Source of the DNA: Gammaproteobacteria bacterium
GTDB taxonomy: Bacteria; Gemmatimonadota; Gemmatimonadetes; Longimicrobiales; Gaopeijiaceae
DNA: 11,032 nt
Reading direction: 5' to 3'
NCBI GenBank assembly: GCA_024638345.1
Contig: JAHEKL010000071.1
Span: 1 to 11,032, forward strand
Shown here one piece after another: positions 6,791 through 11,032 of this stretch. Position 1 is the stretch's first letter; each line of letters begins with the position of its first letter. The position numbers and the translations under genes were made by a program. The notes below the pieces were generated by a model. That model was not told where the DNA came from. It worked only from the letters and a program-made list of their open reading frames with translations, and ran no database searches.

Positions 6791-6904
6791 GAACAAACGG
6801 GCTTCTTCGACCGTCCGGGGGCGGTGGGTCTCCCCGGGGTCGGCGGCCGATCACGACCGGCGTTCCGGCTTGTTGTCCGGACGCACAGCCCGCATGTTCA
6901 CGGC

Positions 6905-8305
6905 GTGAGTCACCCGGAGCTTCGAGAGATCGCCGAATCCCGTTCGAGCGCACAACCCGCGGAGCCCGAGCCGCTCGTGACCCGTGCGGTGACGGGCCTC
7001 GCGGGCTGGGCGGTCTCGATCTTCCATCAGGTAGAGGTCCGAGGAGGACCCATCCCGAATGGCCCGGTGATGGTCGTGGCCAACCATCAGAACGCACTCA
7101 TCGATCCCCTGGTGATCTTTCGCGTCGCTGGGCGGCCGACGCGACCGCTCGCGAAGGCGCCACTGTTCGATCAACTCGTGCTCGGGATGGTCCTTCGCGG
7201 GCTCGGAGGTCTGCCCGTCTACCGAAGACAGGACGACCCGACGCAGATGCACCGCAACGAGGACACCTTTCGGGCTGCGATCGACTCACTTCTTCGTGGA
7301 GACGCGCTCCAGATCTATCCCGAGGGACGGAGCCACTCCGAGCCCGGCATCGAGAGGGTGCGGACCGGCGCGGCTCGAATCGCCCTGGCGGCCGAAGCCG
7401 AGCGAGGTGGCGAGCTGGGACTTCAGATGGTCCCGATTGGGCTGACGTGGGAGCAGAAGCACCAATTTCGCGGACGGGTACTGGCCGAGATCGGCGAGCC
7501 GTTTCCCGTGCGGCCATGGCTCACGCCGGAAGGGGCGGAAGACGTGGAGGCGGTGCGCTCTCTCACCGGCGAGATCGCGGAGCGGCTCGAGCGTCACACG
7601 CTCGTTCTCCAGAGCACGGACGACTTGGAGCTCCTCACCGCAGCCGACCGCATCTACAGCCGGGAGAAGGCACTCCACGGGTATCGTGAGCACGATCCGT
7701 TGGTCGACCGTGTGCCCAGACTACGGCGGTTCGCCGAGGCGCTCGAGTGGCTGCGGACCGGTGACCCTCGGAGGTACGAGGCATTGGCCGGGAAGGTCTA
7801 TCGTGTGGACCGGGTGAGCCGCGCACTCGGGGCCGAGGTTGGCGTGATCCCACCCCGCTACCCCTTCCGCTCGGTCGCTGAGTACACCGTTCGCGAGGGC
7901 CTGGCGCTCCTCGTCGGCTTGCCTCTCGCGCTTCTGGGGAGCGTCGTCTGGTATCCCACCTGGTTCGTTGCGAGATGGGTGGTCGCGTGGATCCGGCCGG
8001 AGCGCGAATCCATCGCCACGTACAAGCTCGCGATCAGCTTCCTCATGGCCCCCCTGACGATCGTGCTCATGGGCGCCCTGGGCTTCCTCGTGGCAGGCGT
8101 CGCCGGGGCCGGCGTGGCCCTGCTCGGAACACCGCTCCTCGGACTGGTCGCCCTGGCCTGGCGAGAGCGCTGGAAGCGCGTTCGACAGGACGCCGCGATC
8201 TTCCTGAGGGTCCTGACCCGACCGCGGCTTCGCAGCCGGCTCGCGAGCGCACGAGGTGAGCTCACACGCGAATTCGACGACGTGCTCGAGCGGATGATAC
8301 GATGA
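6905..8305 (+). CDS. PlsC-family (LPLAT) acyltransferase with C-terminal membrane helices
   Basis: This enzyme is predicted to move an acyl chain onto a glycerophosphate-type or other lipid acceptor at the inner membrane. In 466-residue numbering, VMVVANHQNALIDPLV (55-70) holds the His60/Asp67 catalytic pair. LPVYRR lies near 103-108, IYPEGRSHSEPG is the acceptor-binding PEG motif (137-148), and MVPIGLTWE is near 175-183. His and Asp are five residues apart rather than four, as I recall for the LPLAT subfamily with an NHPNxxxDP motif. The C-terminal part has a middle helical region, hydrophobic segments at about 330-358 and 373-417, and a basic tail. The start is uncertain. The frame is open back to a GTG at 6767, but that stretch contains the opposite promoter and reads as non-coding. 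GTG at 6905 has no clear ribosome site, and GTG at 6977 is also possible. It leads a coupled three-gene unit, and the substrate is unknown. Confidence 0.86.
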   Translation: MSHPELREIAESRSSAQPAEPEPLVTRAVTGLAGWAVSIFHQVEVRGGPIPNGPVMVVANHQNALIDPLVIFRVAGRPTRPLAKAPLFDQLVLGMVLRGLGGLPVYRRQDDPTQMHRNEDTFRAAIDSLLRGDALQIYPEGRSHSEPGIERVRTGAARIALAAEAERGGELGLQMVPIGLTWEQKHQFRGRVLAEIGEPFPVRPWLTPEGAEDVEAVRSLTGEIAERLERHTLVLQSTDDLELLTAADRIYSREKALHGYREHDPLVDRVPRLRRFAEALEWLRTGDPRRYEALAGKVYRVDRVSRALGAEVGVIPPRYPFRSVAEYTVREGLALLVGLPLALLGSVVWYPTWFVARWVVAWIRPERESIATYKLAISFLMAPLTIVLMGALGFLVAGVAGAGVALLGTPLLGLVALAWRERWKRVRQDAAIFLRVLTRPRLRSRLASARGELTREFDDVLERMIR

Positions 8306-9291
8306 TCCAGAAGTCCCGTGTCCGTCTGGTCGCTGCCACCGCAGCGCTCCCGCTCGCCGCGGTGGTGATTCTGGCGGGCCCGAGGGCGCGCGTCGACTCC
8401 TCTTACGAGCCGCCGGATGTTCCCCACGGTGAGGTGGAGCTCGCCGGGCACGTCGCCGCCGGAGAGTCGGTCTTCGACGATCTCGTTCCGGGCACCGAGA
8501 AGAGGATCATATGGGCGGATCCCGAGCGCCCCGCTCGCACGGAGCTCGCGGTCGTCCAGCTACACGGTTTCTCCGCGACTCATCGAGAGACCGCGCCCTT
8601 GACCGAGGAGCTGGCCCGGGGGCTCGGAGCCAACGCCTTCCTGACCCGCCTCTCGGGGCACGGCCGCTCGCCGGAGGCCCTCGGTCGGACCCGAGCCCGC
8701 GAATGGCTACAGGATGCCGCCGAGGCCGTCGAGATCGGGAGCCGTCTGGGAGAGCGCGTGATCCTGCTCGGGGTCTCCACGGGCGCCACGCTGGCCACCT
8801 GGGCGGCCGCCCAGCCCGAGTGGCGCGACGACATCGCCGCGCTTCTGATGATCTCGCCGAACTACGCGCTGAACGACTCCCGTGCCTGGATGCTGACGGC
8901 TCCGTGGGGGGGGCGCCTCGCCCGCCTCGTCCAAGGGGACGAATACGGCTTCGAGCCGTCGAACGAGCTTCACCGACGCTACTGGACCGAGCGATATCCG
9001 GTGGAGGTCCTGACCGAGCTCGGGGCGCTCATCGAACTGATCGACGAGGAGTTGCTCGCGTCCATCGGCGCCCCGACCCTCATCTTCCTCTCGCCCAACG
9101 ATCGTATCATCGATCCCGAGGCCGTTCGCGATGCCATGGGACCACTCGGAGCCTCCCACAAGGAGTTGGTCTCGGTGACCGAGGTGGAGGACGCCTCGAA
9201 CCACGTCCTAGCGGGGGACATCCTCTCGCCGGGCACGACGGCGTCCGTGGCCGCCCGCATGCGCCTGTTCGTGGAGACCCGAGTACGGTGA
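8302..9291 (+). CDS. Alpha/beta hydrolase with N-terminal membrane anchor or signal
   Basis: This is a 329-residue serine hydrolase of the alpha/beta fold (S33/Hydrolase_4-like). Basic residues (K4, R6, R8) precede a hydrophobic segment at about 9-26, so the protein is probably anchored in or exported across the membrane; no lipobox cysteine is present. The fold is shown by AVVQLHGFSATH (83-94, oxyanion loop), FLTRLSGHGRSP (113-124), the nucleophile elbow GVSTGA (157-162, Ser159), PTLIFLSPNDRIID (258-271, acid Asp267 or Asp271) and SNHVLAGD (299-306, His301). All catalytic elements are present. The substrate is unknown; an ester, perhaps a lipid, is plausible given the neighbouring acyltransferase. 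Its ATG overlaps the acyltransferase stop (ATGA), and its stop overlaps the phosphatase GTG (GTGA), so all three should be made together. Confidence 0.87.
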   Translation: MIQKSRVRLVAATAALPLAAVVILAGPRARVDSSYEPPDVPHGEVELAGHVAAGESVFDDLVPGTEKRIIWADPERPARTELAVVQLHGFSATHRETAPLTEELARGLGANAFLTRLSGHGRSPEALGRTRAREWLQDAAEAVEIGSRLGERVILLGVSTGATLATWAAAQPEWRDDIAALLMISPNYALNDSRAWMLTAPWGGRLARLVQGDEYGFEPSNELHRRYWTERYPVEVLTELGALIELIDEELLASIGAPTLIFLSPNDRIIDPEAVRDAMGPLGASHKELVSVTEVEDASNHVLAGDILSPGTTASVAARMRLFVETRVR

Positions 9292-9800
9292 CCCGTCCCA
9301 AGATCCTGATTCTCGCGCGTCATGCGAAGTCCAGCTGGGAGGATATCGGCTTGTCCGACCACGATCGCCCGCTCAATCCGCGTGGGAGACGGGACGCGCC
9401 ACGGATGGCCGATCGGCTGGCGGAGCGGGGTCCATCGCCCGAACGCATCGTCTCGAGCTCCGCGGTGCGGGCGCGCGCGACCGCCGAGGTGTTCCTCGAC
9501 CGACTGGGACTGAGTTCCGAGGACCTGGTCATCGAGCCCGCGATCTACGGCGCGGACTGCGCGGACCTCATCGAGATCATTCGGTCGCTCGACGACCGCT
9601 ACGACTGCATCATGCTCGTCGGTCACAACCCGACGTTCGTCGAGGTCGCGGGCCGACTGGATCCGGGCTGTGTGGGGCACCTGCCGACCTGTAGCGTAGT
9701 CACTCTGGAGCTGGACGGCGGAGGCTGGAGCGACGGGCGGGAGGGAGCCTTTCGCCTGCTGGACTTCGACTATCCGAAGAAGGACCGGGACTCCGCCTGA
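9288..9800 (+). CDS. sixA: SixA-type histidine phosphatase
   Basis: This 170-residue cytoplasmic protein belongs to the histidine phosphatase (phosphoglycerate-mutase-like) superfamily, SixA subgroup. The catalytic motif is ILARHAKSSW (8-17, with Arg11 and the phospho-accepting His12). It is followed by SDHDRPLNPRGRRDA (23-37), which is characteristic of this subgroup. SSSAVRARATAE (56-67) supplies Arg61, and LVGHNP (110-115) supplies the second catalytic His113. E. coli SixA removes phosphate from phosphohistidine proteins, but the target here is unknown and members may act on small molecules. The start was placed at GTG 9288 because it overlaps the upstream stop by 4 bases and begins at the usual N-terminus. 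The frame is open further upstream, inside the hydrolase gene, but that part is a shadow. The stop sits in the left arm of an inverted repeat. Confidence 0.88.
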   Translation: MTRPKILILARHAKSSWEDIGLSDHDRPLNPRGRRDAPRMADRLAERGPSPERIVSSSAVRARATAEVFLDRLGLSSEDLVIEPAIYGADCADLIEIIRSLDDRYDCIMLVGHNPTFVEVAGRLDPGCVGHLPTCSVVTLELDGGGWSDGREGAFRLLDFDYPKKDRDSA

Positions 9801-9855
9801 CCCCCCACGTGCCGGGGCCAAAGAGCAGGGAAGACCCACCACGCCGGGGTCAGGC
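9795..9855. repeat. 10-bp inverted repeat spanning both stop codons of a convergent gene pair; possible bidirectional terminator
   Basis: GCCTGACCCC (9795-9804) and its exact reverse complement GGGGTCAGGC (9846-9855) are separated by 41 bases. Each arm includes the stop codon of its own gene: TGA of the phosphatase on plus, and TGA of the SIS isomerase on minus. Smaller competing hairpins lie inside, such as GACCC (9833-9837) with GGGTC (9847-9851). There is no T-run on either side, so classical intrinsic termination is not shown. The repeat itself is certain; terminator function is a guess. Confidence 0.6.
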
Positions 9856-10902
9856 CTCGGTGAGCAGCCCCTTGAACCTCTCCACGAGCTCGACCGGTGT
9901 CGGGTCCACGCCTCGAAGGAGGGCGCCGTAGTAGGAGATCCAGTCGGCGAGGGTCAGCGCGGCGAACACCCGCTCCAGCCGATTGGAACCGGACATCTCC
10001 CAATCCACGAAGGTCATGTGCGGGCCTGCGAGCACCGAGTCGAGAACCTCGTACCTCCGGTGCACCCGGGGATGACTGCCCGGGTCCCGTAAGTACACGA
10101 TCGAGAAATCCTCCTGGGCACCCGAAAGACCGATCATCTCGTTGTGATTCGCTTCCGGCAGCGCATTGAAGAAGGCCGGGCGCTTTGCGTTCTCGTTGTA
10201 CTTGATCTTGGCGATCCGAGCGACCGACAGCAGGTGGATCTCGTCCGTGTAGAAGATCGGCACTCGACCTTCCAGCGCGCGTGCGATGCGCTCACCCTCA
10301 TCGCGCAGCTCGAGGGATCCGAGGAAGTCGGCGAGTCGAACGAACTGCTCGAAGTCCACGTCCGAAAAGCCAGCCGCGTCGATGAGCCTGGCGAGGTAGG
10401 TCACGATGTACCCACTCGCCGATCGGGGCTGAAAGCCGTCCGGCTCTCGATGAGCCGGGATCGTGACGGTGGGGATGCTCCGCTCCTCCCCGATCCGGGA
10501 CAGCTCTCCGCCTGCGGTCACGATGGCGACGTCCCGAGCGCTTCCGGGAAGGGCCCGTAGAGGCTCCACGACTTCCTCGGTGTTTCCCGAGAAGGAGCTG
10601 AAGATCAGCAGGCGTCGGTCCGTCGTGGGGCGGGGAAGGTGGTAGTGTCGGCACACCCCGATCGGTCTAGGCAGACGATCTTCCAGGACGTCGTTCAAGA
10701 TATCCACCGGGAGCGCCGAGCCTCCCATCCCGACCACGACGACCTCCCCGACTTCCCGAGGCGGAAGCTCCGGGAAGTCGGGGTCGCTCAAGGCGAACGC
10801 GACCTGAGCGCCCGTGCCCTCGATCACTCGGGCCATGTTGGAGCGGTCCCATCGCGAGGCTGCCTGGCGCAGGTCGCTCAGGTCGTTCGTATCGGCGATC
10901 AT
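9850..10902 (-). CDS. SIS-domain isomerase, bifunctional phosphoglucose/phosphomannose isomerase type
   Basis: This enzyme is predicted to interconvert glucose 6-phosphate or mannose 6-phosphate with fructose 6-phosphate. Two SIS domains are visible. The first has VVVGMGGSALPVDIL (55-69) and the phosphate-binding loop FSSFSGNTEEVVEPL (101-115). QPRSASGY (158-165) lies between the domains. The second has KIKYNENAKRPAFFNALPEA (232-251), then NHNEM (252-256), and the protein ends PTPVELVERFKGLL (334-347). Glu237 and His253 are 16 residues apart, the spacing recalled for the catalytic Glu203 and His219 of the Pyrobaculum PGI/PMI. Lys344 is a candidate for its C-terminal catalytic lysine. Length (350) fits the PGI/PMI group rather than classical Pgi. 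The start at 10902 is 8 bases after the VOC gene stop, with no strong ribosome site of its own, suggesting coupling. Which sugar it prefers cannot be read from the sequence. Confidence 0.87.
   Translation of the reverse strand: MIADTNDLSDLRQAASRWDRSNMARVIEGTGAQVAFALSDPDFPELPPREVGEVVVVGMGGSALPVDILNDVLEDRLPRPIGVCRHYHLPRPTTDRRLLIFSSFSGNTEEVVEPLRALPGSARDVAIVTAGGELSRIGEERSIPTVTIPAHREPDGFQPRSASGYIVTYLARLIDAAGFSDVDFEQFVRLADFLGSLELRDEGERIARALEGRVPIFYTDEIHLLSVARIAKIKYNENAKRPAFFNALPEANHNEMIGLSGAQEDFSIVYLRDPGSHPRVHRRYEVLDSVLAGPHMTFVDWEMSGSNRLERVFAALTLADWISYYGALLRGVDPTPVELVERFKGLLTEA
10746..10783. repeat. Perfect 13-bp stem, 12-base loop hairpin inside the SIS isomerase gene
   Basis: Bases 10746-10758 (CCCCGACTTCCCG) are the exact reverse complement of 10771-10783, with loop 10759-10770. 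The hairpin lies in codons 40-53 of the minus-strand isomerase gene, encoding the acidic, proline-rich linker before the first SIS strand. A transcript from either strand would fold strongly. There is no T-run after it, so it is not an obvious terminator. Confidence 0.9.
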
Positions 10903-10910
10903 CTTCGGGG

Positions 10911-11032
10911 TCAGTCCGAGGCAAAGCTCAGCTTGAAGCCGTCCGGGTCGGTGACCGAGAACGCCTTCCCGCCCCAGGGCAGTGGCTCCGGCTCGCTGTC
11001 CAGGGTGATTCCCGCGTCCTTGGCCTTCTGCG
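10911..11032 (-). CDS. VOC (glyoxalase/bleomycin-resistance) family protein, C-terminal fragment
   Basis: Only the last 39 codons and the TGA (10913-10911) are in the window; the rest lies beyond base 11032. The visible peptide has the typical end of a vicinal-oxygen-chelate domain. After AKDAGITLDSEPEPLPWGGK (residues 3-22 of the fragment) comes the final strand AFSVTDPDGFKLSFA, where the DPDG turn before the last strand is a hallmark of the family. The reaction cannot be inferred from the fragment, since VOC members include glyoxalases, dioxygenases and resistance proteins. The stop lies 8 bases before the isomerase start, so the two are probably co-transcribed. Confidence 0.75.
   Translation of the reverse strand, partial: QKAKDAGITLDSEPEPLPWGGKAFSVTDPDGFKLSFASD

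Noticed and set aside
8511..9287. Upstream extension of the phosphatase frame back to 8511
   Set aside because: It is a composition shadow of the alpha/beta hydrolase gene. The phosphatase motif begins right after GTG 9288, which overlaps the hydrolase stop.
1..11032. Mobile element, CRISPR, tRNA/rRNA, toxin-antitoxin or defence system
   Set aside because: No transposase, integrase, repeat array, tRNA-like cloverleaf or defence domain was seen on either strand. Almost all the sequence is accounted for by housekeeping-type genes.

Overview
This is G+C-rich DNA, about two-thirds G+C by eye, densely packed with ordinary bacterial chromosomal genes. Four of the ten starts inside the window are read as GTG, several stop and start codons overlap, and intergenic gaps are short. 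A periplasmic DUF4105/Lnb-type protein, a class I AroG/F-type DAHP synthase, Uup and a type II NADH dehydrogenase together suggest a Gram-negative, aerobically respiring bacterium. A Gemmatimonadota-like or related soil or aquatic lineage would fit, but that is a guess: no rRNA or other phylogenetic marker is present.

Layout from left to right. (1) 1-1257, minus strand: the first 419 residues of a DUF4105 protein with an exported catalytic-type domain and membrane helices, cut by the window edge. It has no stop codon in the window. (2) 1258-1404: a short divergent spacer with two back-to-back sigma70-like promoters. (3) 1405-4897, plus strand: a tight three-gene unit of uup (ABC-F ATPase), an aroG-like DAHP synthase and a DUF420 membrane protein. 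(4) 6653-4885, minus strand: a two-gene unit of an unrecognised 146-residue beta-rich protein and a type II NADH dehydrogenase. The latter collides tail to tail with the DUF420 gene, with a 13-bp overlap. (5) 6654-6904: a spacer carrying a good minus-strand promoter with a perfect TATAAT. (6) 6905-9800, plus strand: a three-gene unit with 4-bp stop/start overlaps, encoding a PlsC-type acyltransferase, a membrane-anchored or exported alpha/beta hydrolase and a SixA-type histidine phosphatase. (7) 9801-9849: a spacer within a 10-bp inverted repeat that contains both flanking stop codons. (8) 11032-9850, minus strand: the C-terminal end of a VOC-family protein followed by a PGI/PMI-type SIS-domain isomerase.

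The themes are respiration (NDH-2; DUF420, a family linked to haem-copper oxidase maturation), envelope lipid or lipoprotein acyl chemistry (DUF4105, acyltransferase, hydrolase) and central or aromatic metabolism (DAHP synthase, sugar-phosphate isomerase). I see no tRNA, rRNA, CRISPR array, insertion sequence, prophage gene, toxin-antitoxin pair or defence system. No clearly new multi-gene system stands out. The best leads are the unrecognised protein translationally coupled to NDH-2, the acyltransferase-hydrolase-phosphatase unit, and two unusually long perfect inverted repeats inside the uup and SIS genes.
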